64,000 nt of DNA from Micromonospora lupini (GTDB lineage Bacteria > Actinomycetota > Actinomycetes > Mycobacteriales > Micromonosporaceae). Made by a program: the position numbers and the translations under genes. The stretch covers positions 186,001-250,000 of the forward strand of contig NZ_JAPENL010000003.1 of NCBI RefSeq assembly GCF_026342015.1. The letters are read 5' to 3'. Of the stretch, positions 1 through 8,079 are shown one piece after another (position 1 is the first letter of the stretch; every line of letters starts with the position of its first letter). The notes under the pieces are model-generated. The model searched no databases, was not told the origin of the DNA, and worked only from the letters and a program-made list of their open reading frames with translations.

Positions 1-275
1 CCGTAGCCCTCGTACATGATGGTCTGCCAGTCGGCGCCGCCGGCCTCCAGGCCGGAGCCGCGCTTGACCGCGCGGTCGATGTTGTCGTTGGGAACGGAGC
101 TCTTCTTCGCCTTCTGGATGGCGTCGAAAAGCGTCGGGTTACCGGACGGGTCGCCGCCGCCGGTGCGCGCGGCCACCTCGACGTTCTTGATCAGCTTGGC
201 GAACATCTTGCCGCGCTTGGCGTCGATGACGGCCTTCTTGTGCTTGGTCGTCGCCCACTTTGAGTGGCCGGACAT
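1..275 (-). CDS. yebC: YebC/PmpR family protein, N-terminal part
   Basis: Only the first ~91 codons are present; the C-terminus runs off the left edge. The N-terminus MSGHSKWATTKHKK followed by a lysine-rich stretch and the later KKSSVPNDNIDRAVKRG segment are hallmark YebC/TACO1 sequences. Family members are ~250-aa cytosolic proteins described as DNA-binding regulators and, more recently, as factors easing ribosome stalling at proline runs. The ATG at 275 has a good ribosome site (GGAGGT, about 6 bases upstream). It lies downstream of pdxS-pdxT in the same direction, separated by 259 bases that hold only GC-rich short hairpins, as in other actinomycetes where yebC is followed by ruvCAB. Confidence 0.95.
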   Translation of the reverse strand, partial: MSGHSKWATTKHKKAVIDAKRGKMFAKLIKNVEVAARTGGGDPSGNPTLFDAIQKAKKSSVPNDNIDRAVKRGSGLEAGGADWQTIMYEGY

Positions 276-534
276 CTTCTACCTCCGTCTGTCATTGCAC
301 GCCTGCGTCGACTGCCGCACCGATTCCGCGCCGCATCCGGCGATCCGGCGGCCGGTCGGCCCCGCGGGAAGTGCCGCGCCGGGCGACGGCCCTGCCGAAC
401 CGCGGCAATCTTACCGAGGTCACGCCGCGCCATGTCACACCCGGGACCTGCCCGGGGCGCCGAAACGGCGCAGGGCCCGCCCAGGACCAACGATCGGGGG
501 CCGGGATCCATGCCCTTCCGCCCGCGTCCGCCGC

Positions 535-1137
535 TCAGGCGGCCCGCACCAGCTCCACGAAGTACGCGTGTACGCGCAGGTCACCTGTCAGCTCCGGGTG
601 GAACGAGGTGGCCAGCAGGTTGCCCTGGCGCACCGCCACGATCCGCTCGGCGGCCGGGCCGCCGGTCACCTTCCCGATCACCTGGACGGCCGCGCCGACG
701 CGCTCGACCCACGGCGCGCGGATGAACACCGCGTGGAACGGCTCCCCCGGCACACCGGCGATCTCCACCGGCGCCTCGAACGAGTCGACCTGCCGGCCGA
801 ACGCGTTACGCCGTACCGTCATCTCGATGCCTGCGAAGCCACGCTGGTCGGCCCGGCCGTCCAGCACCTCGGTGGCCAGCATGATCATGCCGGCGCAGGA
901 GCCGTAGACCGGCATGCCGTCGGCGATCCGCTTGTCGATCGGCTCGCGCATCTCGAAGATGTCGGCGAGCTTGCTGATGGTGGTGGACTCGCCCCCCGGG
1001 AGCACCAACCCGTCGACCGCGTCCAGCTCGCTCGGGCGGCGCACCGGGCGGGCATCCGCGCCCGCCGCGGCCAGCGCCGCCACGTGCTCCCGGACGTCAC
1101 CCTGAAGCGCGAGCACACCGATGGTGGGGCGGTTCAT
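535..1137 (-). CDS. pdxT: PdxT, glutaminase subunit of pyridoxal 5'-phosphate synthase
   Basis: Class I glutamine amidotransferase of 200 aa that releases ammonia from glutamine and channels it to PdxS for PLP synthesis. The nucleophile lies in GSCAGM (Cys81) and the His180/Glu182 pair in SFHPEL completes the triad; PGGEST near residue 48 is the conserved substrate loop. ATG at 1137 is chosen because MNRPTIGVLALQG matches the family start and it sits 2 bases after the pdxS stop. A TTG at 1146 would add three residues and overlap pdxS. Cotranscribed with pdxS and probably translationally coupled to it. Confidence 0.97.
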   Translation of the reverse strand: MNRPTIGVLALQGDVREHVAALAAAGADARPVRRPSELDAVDGLVLPGGESTTISKLADIFEMREPIDKRIADGMPVYGSCAGMIMLATEVLDGRADQRGFAGIEMTVRRNAFGRQVDSFEAPVEIAGVPGEPFHAVFIRAPWVERVGAAVQVIGKVTGGPAAERIVAVRQGNLLATSFHPELTGDLRVHAYFVELVRAA

Positions 1138-1139
1138 GC

Positions 1140-2057
1140 TCACCAACCGCGCTCGGCCAGGCGGTGCGGCTGCGGGATCTCGTCGACGTTGATGCCGACC
1201 ATCGCCTCACCCAGACCCCGGGAGACCTTCGCCAGCACGTCCGGGTCGTCGTGGAAGGTGGTGGCCTTGACGATCGCGGCGGCCCGCTGAGCCGGGTTGC
1301 CGGCCTTGAAGATGCCGGAGCCGACGAAGACGCCCTCCGCGCCGAGCTGCATCATCATCGCCGCGTCGGCGGGCGTGGCGATCCCGCCGGCGGTGAACAG
1401 CACCACGGGCAGCTTGCCGCTCTCGGCGACCTCCTTGACCAGCTCGTACGGGGCCTGCAGCTCCTTGGCCGCGACGTACAGCTCGTCGGCCGGCAGCGAG
1501 GCCAGCCGGGCGATCTCCTGACGAATCCTGCGCATGTGGGTGGTGGCGTTGGAGACGTCACCGGTGCCCGCCTCGCCCTTGGAGCGGATCATGGCCGCGC
1601 CCTCGGTGATCCGGCGCAGCGCCTCGCCCAGGTTTGTCGCGCCACAGACGAAGGGCACCGTGAAGGCCCACTTGTCGATGTGGTTCGCGTAGTCGGCCGG
1701 GGTCAGCACCTCGGACTCGTCGACATAGTCCACGCCGAGCGACTGGAGGATCCGCGCCTCCACGAAGTGCCCGATCCGGGCCTTGGCCATCACCGGGATG
1801 GACACCGCCTCGATGATCCCGTCGATCATGTCGGGGTCGCTCATCCGGGACACCCCGCCCTGCGCGCGGATGTCGGCGGGCACCCGCTCCAGGGCCATCA
1901 CCGCGACCGCGCCGGCGTCCTCGGCGATCTTGGCCTGCTCGGCGTTGACGACGTCCATGATCACGCCGCCCTTGAGCATCTCGGCCATGCCCCGCTTCAC
2001 GCGGGCCGTGCCGACGACGGGGGCGGTGCCGGTGGTCGAGGCGGTGTTTTCGGACAC
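1140..2057 (-). CDS. pdxS: PdxS, pyridoxal 5'-phosphate synthase catalytic subunit
   Basis: Full-length (305 aa) TIM-barrel synthase that builds PLP from ribose 5-phosphate, glyceraldehyde 3-phosphate and ammonia from PdxT. The Schiff-base lysine lies in MAKARIGHF (about Lys92), the phosphate-binding loop GGIATPADAAMM and the GVFVGSGIFK strand are intact, and a second conserved lysine is in DKWAFTVPFV. The GTG start at 2057 follows an AAGGAG site about 9 bases away. A 10-20 residue N-terminal extension relative to Bacillus is usual in actinobacteria. First gene of a pdxS-pdxT pair; the 204 bases upstream contain a 23-bp tandem repeat. Confidence 0.98.
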   Translation of the reverse strand: MSENTASTTGTAPVVGTARVKRGMAEMLKGGVIMDVVNAEQAKIAEDAGAVAVMALERVPADIRAQGGVSRMSDPDMIDGIIEAVSIPVMAKARIGHFVEARILQSLGVDYVDESEVLTPADYANHIDKWAFTVPFVCGATNLGEALRRITEGAAMIRSKGEAGTGDVSNATTHMRRIRQEIARLASLPADELYVAAKELQAPYELVKEVAESGKLPVVLFTAGGIATPADAAMMMQLGAEGVFVGSGIFKAGNPAQRAAAIVKATTFHDDPDVLAKVSRGLGEAMVGINVDEIPQPHRLAERGW

Positions 2058-2176
2058 GGGTCATCGCTCCTTGGACGTGCGGTGAGGGTGGCAGCGAAAA
2101 TGCTACGCACTACTCAACGCCGCGCCGACAGCCAATCAGACCCCCGGTGGCCTGCACTGTGGCCCTGCTCACCGCC

Positions 2177-2268
2177 GCGCCGGCCCCGCCGTTCAGCCCG
2201 CGCCGGCCCCGCCGGTCAGCTTGCGCCGGCCCCGCCGGTCAGCTTGCGCCGGCCAGTTCGGTCAGCCG
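2177..2268. repeat. 23-bp tandem repeat between pdxS and the LemA-like gene
   Basis: The motif GCGCCGGCCCCGCCGGTCAG recurs at 2177, 2200, 2223 and 2246, an exact 23-base period. Copies 2 and 3 are identical, copy 1 differs at a few bases and copy 4 is degenerate. It runs into the last codons of the LemA-like gene (stop at 2262) and lies ahead of pdxS on the minus strand. It is probably a slippage-prone minisatellite; no function is evident. Confidence 0.75.
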
Positions 2269-2765
2269 GCCGGGACGTCCGCCGGCACGACGAGCGTCGG
2301 GTCGTCGATGTCGAAGTAGCGCGGCCACTCCCGGCCCCGCCCCATCCGCAACACCCGCACCAGCGGACGACTACGTGCCGAGCGGGCGTCGCGAACCAGG
2401 TCGGTGTGCACCTGTCGGGACAGCGCGAGACGGCGGCTCGCCGCGATGACAGCCGTGCAGTCCGGATCGGCCGGGTCCAGCCGTACCGAGCGCAACTGCC
2501 AGGTCAGGTCGTTCTCGGCCGCCTCCCGCTCCTGTGGCGGAGCGTCAAGCGCGATCCGGGCCGCCGCGTACAGCTCGACCCCGAAACGCCGCTCCGCCAG
2601 GACCGCGGCGGCCGCCGCCCGGCGCAGCAGGTGGGCGTCGAGGGCCCGCGCCGCCAGCTCCGCGCGGCCCTGCAGCCGCTCGACCCGGCCGGCGGTCCAG
2701 ATGAGGTACGCCGCAAGCACCCCCACGAGCACACTCGCGGCCACCACCCACCACATGTGCGGCAT
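2262..2765 (-). CDS. Membrane-anchored LemA-like protein
   Basis: 167 aa with one N-terminal transmembrane helix (about residues 5-22) followed by a helical cytoplasmic or external domain. The layout and several signatures resemble LemA: a long helix after the membrane anchor, then AENDLT, then SRRLALSRQVHTDLVRDAR, a run of hydrophobics and a terminal YFDIDDPT resembling the YFE segment of LemA. The DVQLKRR core of true LemA is replaced by ALDAHLLRRA, so this is a divergent relative. ATG at 2765 is the first start before the hydrophobic segment. It lies between pimA and pdxS, where mycobacteria often have other small genes. Function unknown; a structural comparison would settle the assignment. 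Confidence 0.6.
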   Translation of the reverse strand: MPHMWWVVAASVLVGVLAAYLIWTAGRVERLQGRAELAARALDAHLLRRAAAAAVLAERRFGVELYAAARIALDAPPQEREAAENDLTWQLRSVRLDPADPDCTAVIAASRRLALSRQVHTDLVRDARSARSRPLVRVLRMGRGREWPRYFDIDDPTLVVPADVPAG

Positions 2766-2847
2766 CGTAGTGCTGCTCCGTTTCTCCTCCGTTGCGCGCG
2801 CCCGCGCCGGTCACCGGCGTCACCAGCCGCACCATCCGTCCCCCGGA

Positions 2848-4008
2848 TCAGCCCAGCCCCACCCACTCCTGGTCGATGACCCGCCCGTCGGTCGCCTCGA
2901 TCGCCGCTGCGTATACCTCCAGAACACGCCGCGCAACCACCGGCCAGTCGAAATTCGCCACCACCTGATCGCCGCAGGCGCTCAGCGCAACCCGCCCGGC
3001 CGGATCGTCGAGCAGCTCGGACAGGGCGTCGCGCAGCCCCACCGCGTCCCCGGTCGGGAACAGCCGCCCCGCCCGTCCGCCGTCCAGCACCCGGCGGAAC
3101 GCGTCCAGGTCACTCGCCACGACAGTGGTCCCGGCGGCCAGCGCCTCGGTGAGGATCATCCCGAACGACTCGCCGCCGGTGTTCGGCGCCACGTACAGGT
3201 GCACGCTGCGCAGCATCCGGGCCTTGTCCGCCTCGGAGACCAGACCGAGGAACGTCACCCGCTCCCGCAGCGCGGCCGGGAACTGGTCGTACAGGTCGTC
3301 CGGGTCGCCCGGTCCGGCGACCAGCAGCCGCAGCCCCGGGCGGGTCGCCGCCAGCGCCACGAAGGCGTCCCGCAGCACCGGGAAGCCCTTGCGCGCCTCC
3401 GTGAAGCGCCCCAGGAAGCCCAGCGTGCCGCCGACGCCCGGCCCGCACTCCCCCGGCCAGTCCGGCAGCGGCTCGGCGTCCGCGAACTTCGCCACCGCCA
3501 CCCCGTTGGGGATCTCCACCGCGCCGCCGTCCATGTGCTCGACCTGCACCTTCCGGGCCAGCGCGCTCACCGCGATCCGGGCGGTGATCCGCTCCAACAC
3601 GATCTGCAGCACGCCCTGCGCGGCGGCCAGCACCCGCGAACGGGTCATCGCCGTGTGGAACGTGGCCACCACCGGCCCCCGTGCGGAGAGCACCGCCAGC
3701 AGCGACAGGCTCAACGTCAGCGGCTCGTGCACGTGCAGCACGTCGAAGTCACCGTTGGTGAGCCAGCGCCGGACCCGGGCCGTGGAGACCGGGCCGAACG
3801 CGATCCGGGCCACCGACCCGTTGTACGGCAGCGGCACCGCCCGGCCGGCGGACACCACGTACGCCGGCAGCGGGGAGTCCTCGTCGGCGGGCGCGAGCAC
3901 GCTTACCTCGTGCCCGAGGGTGATCAGCGCCTCCGCGAGGTCCATGACGTGGTTCTGCACCCCGCCGGGAACGTCGAAGGAGTACGGGCAGACGATGCCG
4001 ATCCGCAC
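2848..4008 (-). CDS. pimA: PimA, phosphatidyl-myo-inositol mannosyltransferase
   Basis: 386-aa GT4 (GT-B fold) enzyme that transfers mannose from GDP-mannose to phosphatidylinositol, the first step of PIM synthesis on the inner membrane leaflet. Residues matching the characterised mycobacterial enzyme are visible: Gly-Gly loop at 15-16 (PGGVQNH), His118 in TFHTA, Arg201 and Lys207 in RFTEARKGF, and Glu280/Glu288 in GESFGMILTE. GTG start at 4008. It lies 16 bases downstream of patA and in the same operon as pgsA, which supplies the lipid acceptor. This context makes PimA more likely than a generic GT4. Confidence 0.95.
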   Translation of the reverse strand: MRIGIVCPYSFDVPGGVQNHVMDLAEALITLGHEVSVLAPADEDSPLPAYVVSAGRAVPLPYNGSVARIAFGPVSTARVRRWLTNGDFDVLHVHEPLTLSLSLLAVLSARGPVVATFHTAMTRSRVLAAAQGVLQIVLERITARIAVSALARKVQVEHMDGGAVEIPNGVAVAKFADAEPLPDWPGECGPGVGGTLGFLGRFTEARKGFPVLRDAFVALAATRPGLRLLVAGPGDPDDLYDQFPAALRERVTFLGLVSEADKARMLRSVHLYVAPNTGGESFGMILTEALAAGTTVVASDLDAFRRVLDGGRAGRLFPTGDAVGLRDALSELLDDPAGRVALSACGDQVVANFDWPVVARRVLEVYAAAIEATDGRVIDQEWVGLG

Positions 4009-4024
4009 GCGTCAGCCACCCCCT

Positions 4025-4954
4025 TCAGGACCGGCCCGGGGCCGGTGCCGACAACTCCGCGCCCCCCGCGCCACGCTGGTCCAGCCACATCCGCTGCAAC
4101 ATGTGCCAGTCTTCCGGATGCCGGGCGATACCCGCCGCCAGACCGTCGGCGATCAGCTGGGTCAGCGACCGGGCACGCTGGTCCAGAGGCCCCGTCTCGG
4201 GCCCCGGCACCGGCAGCGGACCACTGAGCGAGGCGCACGCCGCGTCCTGCTCGTACCACATCGAGGCCACGTACAGCGGCGCTCCGGTGTGCAGCGCGAG
4301 CAGCGCCGGTCCGGCCGGCATACGGGTCTTCCCACCGAAGAAGTCGACCTCCACCCCCCGGGCGGAGAGGTCCCGGTCGGCCAGCAACGGCACCACCGCA
4401 CCGGCACGTAGCCGGTCCAGCAGCACGTCGAACGCCGGACGTGACCCGCCGCGGTTCGGCAGGATCTCCATCCCCAGGGCCTCCCGGAAGGCCATGAAAC
4501 GCTTGTACATCCCCTCCGACGCGAGCCGCTCCGCGACAGTGGTGATCGGCCAGCCGGTGGCCGCCACCCAGGCGCCCGCGGCGTCCCAGTTACCGGCGTG
4601 CGGCAGCGCCACCACGGCGCCCCGGCCGGCGGCCACGTCGGCGGCGAGCAACTCCGCGCCGTCGAGTCGGAAGCCGGCAAGGATCTGCGCCCGACTCAAC
4701 GCGGGGAGCCGGAACGCCTCCATCCAGTACCTGGCGTACGAGCGGAGCCCACGCTTGACGAGATCGTCCAGCTCGGCCTCGGGCAGCTCCGGGCCGACCA
4801 CCCGGCGCAGGTTCGCGCGCAGTCGGGCCGTACTCCCGCCGGGGCGTCGGTGGGCGCGGTCCGCGCCCGCCCGGAAAGCCGCCGCCACCAGCGGCCGGGG
4901 TAGCGCACGGACCACCCGCCAGCCGGCGACGTAGCCAAGCTCGGTGAGGTTCAC
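4025..4954 (-). CDS. patA: PatA-type phosphatidylinositol mannoside acyltransferase
   Basis: 309-aa member of the HtrB/LpxL lysophospholipid-acyltransferase family. The catalytic H-x4-D motif is clear: HAGNWD with His119 and Asp124. A hydrophobic N-terminal helix anchors it to the inner leaflet. In mycobacteria the gene between pgsA and pimA acylates the 6-position of the mannose added by PimA, and the same order here supports that role. GTG start at 4954 beginning MNLTELGYVAGW. It is 49 bases downstream of pgsA and 16 bases upstream of pimA, so the three are almost certainly one transcript. Confidence 0.92.
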   Translation of the reverse strand: MNLTELGYVAGWRVVRALPRPLVAAAFRAGADRAHRRPGGSTARLRANLRRVVGPELPEAELDDLVKRGLRSYARYWMEAFRLPALSRAQILAGFRLDGAELLAADVAAGRGAVVALPHAGNWDAAGAWVAATGWPITTVAERLASEGMYKRFMAFREALGMEILPNRGGSRPAFDVLLDRLRAGAVVPLLADRDLSARGVEVDFFGGKTRMPAGPALLALHTGAPLYVASMWYEQDAACASLSGPLPVPGPETGPLDQRARSLTQLIADGLAAGIARHPEDWHMLQRMWLDQRGAGGAELSAPAPGRS

Positions 4955-5003
4955 GCGGCCCGGCCGCCGGTCGTTCGGCGGGCCGGCCGCGTGGCGACCG
5001 CGC

Positions 5004-5633
5004 TCACGCCTGACCGTCCGGCTGGAGTTGCTGGGCCTGGCGGTAGACGTGCGCCATCCGCTGCCCCACCGTGAAGATCGAGATGGCGGCGAGCAGCCAG
5101 AGCGCGATCTCCAGCGCCGGCTTCACGCCGACACCGGTGAGGATCCCGCCGACCCCGACGATCAGCAGCCGCTCGGTGCGCTCGGCGATGCCCACGTTGC
5201 AGGTCATGCCGAGCCCCTCGGCACGCGCCTTCACGTAGGAGACCAGACTGCCGGCGGCAAGGCAGATCAGCGCGGCGGCCACCCCGGAGTGGTCACCCCG
5301 CGTGGCCAGCCAGTACGCGACCGCGCCGAAGACCGCGCTGTCGGCGACCCGATCCATGCTCGAGTCGAGGAACGCGCCGAACCTGGTGGAGCCGCCGCTC
5401 ATCCGGGCCATCGTCCCGTCGAGCAGGTCGGTGAGCGCGAAAAAAGTTACGATCAACGCGCCCGCGACCAGGTGGCCGCGAGCACCGAAGCCGAGCGCGC
5501 CGACGAGCACACCAACGGTGCCCGCGACGGTGACGGCATTGGGAGTGACGCCCGCGCGCAGAAGGGCACGGGCAATCGGCTCGACGACGCGGGTCATCCC
5601 CGCGCGGGCCGACACTTGGAAGATCTTCGCCAT
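5004..5633 (-). CDS. pgsA: CDP-alcohol phosphatidyltransferase, phosphatidylinositol-phosphate synthase
   Basis: 209 aa, with about six transmembrane segments. The full CDP-alcohol signature is present: Asp69-x2-Asp72-Gly-x2-Ala-Arg-x8-Gly-x3-Asp90-x3-Asp94. In actinobacteria this enzyme condenses CDP-diacylglycerol with inositol 1-phosphate to PI-phosphate, the precursor of PI and PIMs. The ATG at 5633 (MAKIFQVSARAG) is chosen; an open frame continues upstream to 5885 but has no ribosome site and would overlap the divergent EF-G-like promoter. First gene of the pgsA-patA-pimA run. Confidence 0.95.
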   Translation of the reverse strand: MAKIFQVSARAGMTRVVEPIARALLRAGVTPNAVTVAGTVGVLVGALGFGARGHLVAGALIVTFFALTDLLDGTMARMSGGSTRFGAFLDSSMDRVADSAVFGAVAYWLATRGDHSGVAAALICLAAGSLVSYVKARAEGLGMTCNVGIAERTERLLIVGVGGILTGVGVKPALEIALWLLAAISIFTVGQRMAHVYRQAQQLQPDGQA

Positions 5634-5742
5634 GGCGGTCCCCACGATAACGGTCCGCCCAGGTCCGCCGATACGGCCGCCCCTCCGACCCGCCCGGGAG
5701 AGGCTTGTGCCTACCCGACAACGGGTGTGAGATCGAGCCGGA

Positions 5743-5760
5743 GGGTGAGCCAGCTCACCC
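5743..5760. promoter_or_regulatory. Perfect 8-bp hairpin in the divergent pgsA / EF-G-like region
   Basis: GGGTGAGC CA GCTCACCC forms an uninterrupted palindrome in the 250-base space between divergent pgsA and the EF-G-like gene. It could be an operator or a leader hairpin. No other strong signal is visible in this spacer apart from the EF-G-like ribosome site GGGAGGTG just before 5884. Confidence 0.35.
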
Positions 5761-5883
5761 GCCCGCCCGTCCCGTTCCCGTTGTGCAGCAGACCACCGGA
5801 GGATACTGCCGCGCACTCGCCCCGGGCCGCTTCCACCTCGCGCGGCAGTCGCCACCCACCACCGGCTGAGGGAGGTGCGCCCC

Positions 5884-8040
5884 ATGGCGCAGAAAAGTCA
5901 GGAGAAGGGCTCCACGGGCGGCACGCCTGTGGTGACCGAACCCGCGCGGGTTCGCAACGTGGTGCTCGTCGGGCACTCCGGGGCGGGCAAGACGACGCTT
6001 GTCGAGGCCCTGCTCGCGGCCACCGGCACGATCGGCCGGGCCGGCAGCGTCGTCGACGGCACCACAGTCGGTGACCACGACCCCGCGGCCGTACGCCAGC
6101 AGCGCTCGGTCAGCCTGTCCTGCGCGCCGCTGCTGCACAACGGCATCAAGGTCAACCTGCTGGACACCCCCGGGTACGCCGACTTCGTCGGTGAGCTGCG
6201 GGCCGGCCTGCGGGCCGCCGACGCCGCGCTGTTCGTCGTCTCGGCGGCCGGCGGGATGGACGCCGCCACGGTGGCCCTGTGGGAGGAGTGCGCGGCTGTC
6301 GACCTGCCGCGCGCCGTCGCGGTGGCCCGACTGGACCAGCCCCGCGCCGACTTCGACGAGACGGTGGCGCTCTGCCAGCGCCTCTTCGGCGACAACGTGA
6401 TGCCCCTGTACCTGCCGATGCTCGGCGACGACGGTGTCTCCACCGAGGGTCTGCTCGGGCTGATCACCCGACGGGTCTTCGACTACTCCGCCGGGCTCCC
6501 CGCCGACGTCCGCGACCCGGACCCGGAGCACCAGCGGGCCATCGACGAGTCCCGCAACGAGCTGATCGAGGGGATCATCGCCGAGAGCGAGGACGAGACC
6601 CTCATGGACCGCTACCTCGACGGCGAGGAGATCAGCACCGAGGTGCTCATCGACGACCTGGAGAAGGCCGTCGCCCGGGGTCACTTCTACCCGGTCGTGC
6701 CGGTCTGCGCCGAGACCGGCGTCGGTCTGGACACGCTGCTGGAGGTGCTGACCGCCGCGTTCCCGTCACCGCTGGAGCACGAGCTTCCGGCCGTCACAGG
6801 CGTGGACGGCTCGCCCCGCCCGCCGCTGACCTGCGACCCGGACGGCCCGCTCGTGGCCGAGGTCGTCAAGACCACAGTCGACCGCCACGTCGGTCGGGTC
6901 TCGCTGGTCCGGGTCTTCTCCGGCACGCTGCGCCCGGACCAGACAGTGCACATCTGCGGACACGGCATGGCCGAGCGCGGGCACCCCGACCACGACGCCG
7001 ACGAGCGGGTCGGGCACATCTACACCCCGCTGGGCGCCACCCTGCGTGAGGTGTCGCAGTGCGTGGCAGGCGACATCTGCGCGATCACCAAGTCGGGCAG
7101 CGCGGAGACCGGGGACACCGTCTCGGCCAAGGACGACCCGCTGCTGATCGCGCCGTGGGAGATGCCGGAGCCACTGCTGCCGGTGGCGATCGTCGCCCGC
7201 AGCCGCGCCGACGAGGACGCGCTGGCCCGCAACCTCGCCCGGCTCGTCGCCGGCGACCCCACCCTGCGGTTGGAGCGCAACCCGGAGACCCACCAGCTGG
7301 TGCTCTGGTGCATGGGCGAGGCGCACGCCGACGTCGTGCTGGACCGGCTGCGCGCCGGAGGCGTCGAGCTGGACACCGAACCGGTCAGGGTGTCGCTGCG
7401 CGAGACGCTCACCGTGCCGGCATCCGGCCACGGACGGCACGTCAAGCAGTCCGGCGGCCACGGCCAGTACGCGGTCTGCGACATCGAGGTGGAGCCGCTG
7501 CCCCGCGGCGCCGGCTTCGAGTTCGTCGACCGGATCGTCGGCGGCGCGGTGCCCCACCACTACATCCCGTCCGTGGAGAAGGGCGTCCGCGCCCAGCTGG
7601 AACGCGGGCTGGTCGCCGGTCACCCCGTGGTGGACCTGCGGGTCACCCTCGTCGACGGCAAGGCGCACAGCGTCGACTCCTCCGACGCGGCCTTCCAGAC
7701 CGCCGGCGCGCTGGCGCTGCGCGACGCCGCCGAGCGGGGCCAGCCGGCGTTGCTGGAACCGATCGACGAGGTGACAGTCCGGGTGCCGGACGGCTCGGTG
7801 GGCGCGGTGCTGGGCGACCTGTCCAGCCGGCGCGGCCGAGTGCTCGGCACCGAACCCGACGAGGACACCGAGGGCAGGACCGTCGTGCGCGCCGAGGTGC
7901 CGGCCACCGAACTGCTGCGCTACGCCGTCGAGCTGCGCTCGATGACCGCCGGCACGGGCACCTTCCGCCGCCACTTCGTCCGCCACGACCCCATGCCCAC
8001 CCACCTGGCGGACCAGGCCCGCAAGGAACACACCCCCTGA
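5884..8040 (+). CDS. Elongation factor G-like protein (EF-G2 type)
   Basis: 718 aa with the EF-G domain order: GTPase (1-290), beta-barrel domain II, domains III-V. The P-loop GHSGAGKT (30-37) and DTPGYADF are intact, but the guanine-specificity motif that should read NKxD is ARLD (148-151). This departure fits the actinobacterial EF-G2/FusA2 branch, reported to bind nucleotide yet not to substitute for EF-G in translocation. ATG at 5884 follows GGGAGGTG by the right spacing; an in-frame start at 5875 overlaps that site and is less likely. It interrupts the otherwise conserved PIM gene cluster. Role uncertain. Confidence 0.9.
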   Translation: MAQKSQEKGSTGGTPVVTEPARVRNVVLVGHSGAGKTTLVEALLAATGTIGRAGSVVDGTTVGDHDPAAVRQQRSVSLSCAPLLHNGIKVNLLDTPGYADFVGELRAGLRAADAALFVVSAAGGMDAATVALWEECAAVDLPRAVAVARLDQPRADFDETVALCQRLFGDNVMPLYLPMLGDDGVSTEGLLGLITRRVFDYSAGLPADVRDPDPEHQRAIDESRNELIEGIIAESEDETLMDRYLDGEEISTEVLIDDLEKAVARGHFYPVVPVCAETGVGLDTLLEVLTAAFPSPLEHELPAVTGVDGSPRPPLTCDPDGPLVAEVVKTTVDRHVGRVSLVRVFSGTLRPDQTVHICGHGMAERGHPDHDADERVGHIYTPLGATLREVSQCVAGDICAITKSGSAETGDTVSAKDDPLLIAPWEMPEPLLPVAIVARSRADEDALARNLARLVAGDPTLRLERNPETHQLVLWCMGEAHADVVLDRLRAGGVELDTEPVRVSLRETLTVPASGHGRHVKQSGGHGQYAVCDIEVEPLPRGAGFEFVDRIVGGAVPHHYIPSVEKGVRAQLERGLVAGHPVVDLRVTLVDGKAHSVDSSDAAFQTAGALALRDAAERGQPALLEPIDEVTVRVPDGSVGAVLGDLSSRRGRVLGTEPDEDTEGRTVVRAEVPATELLRYAVELRSMTAGTGTFRRHFVRHDPMPTHLADQARKEHTP

Positions 8041-8079
8041 GTCCACGCCGTGGCCGCGCCCCGTCCCCCGCCCCGGTGC

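Noticed and set aside
1558..2064. Alternative ATG ORF (168 codons) overlapping pdxS
   Set aside because: Out of frame with an obvious pdxS, arginine-rich shadow composition and no family match.
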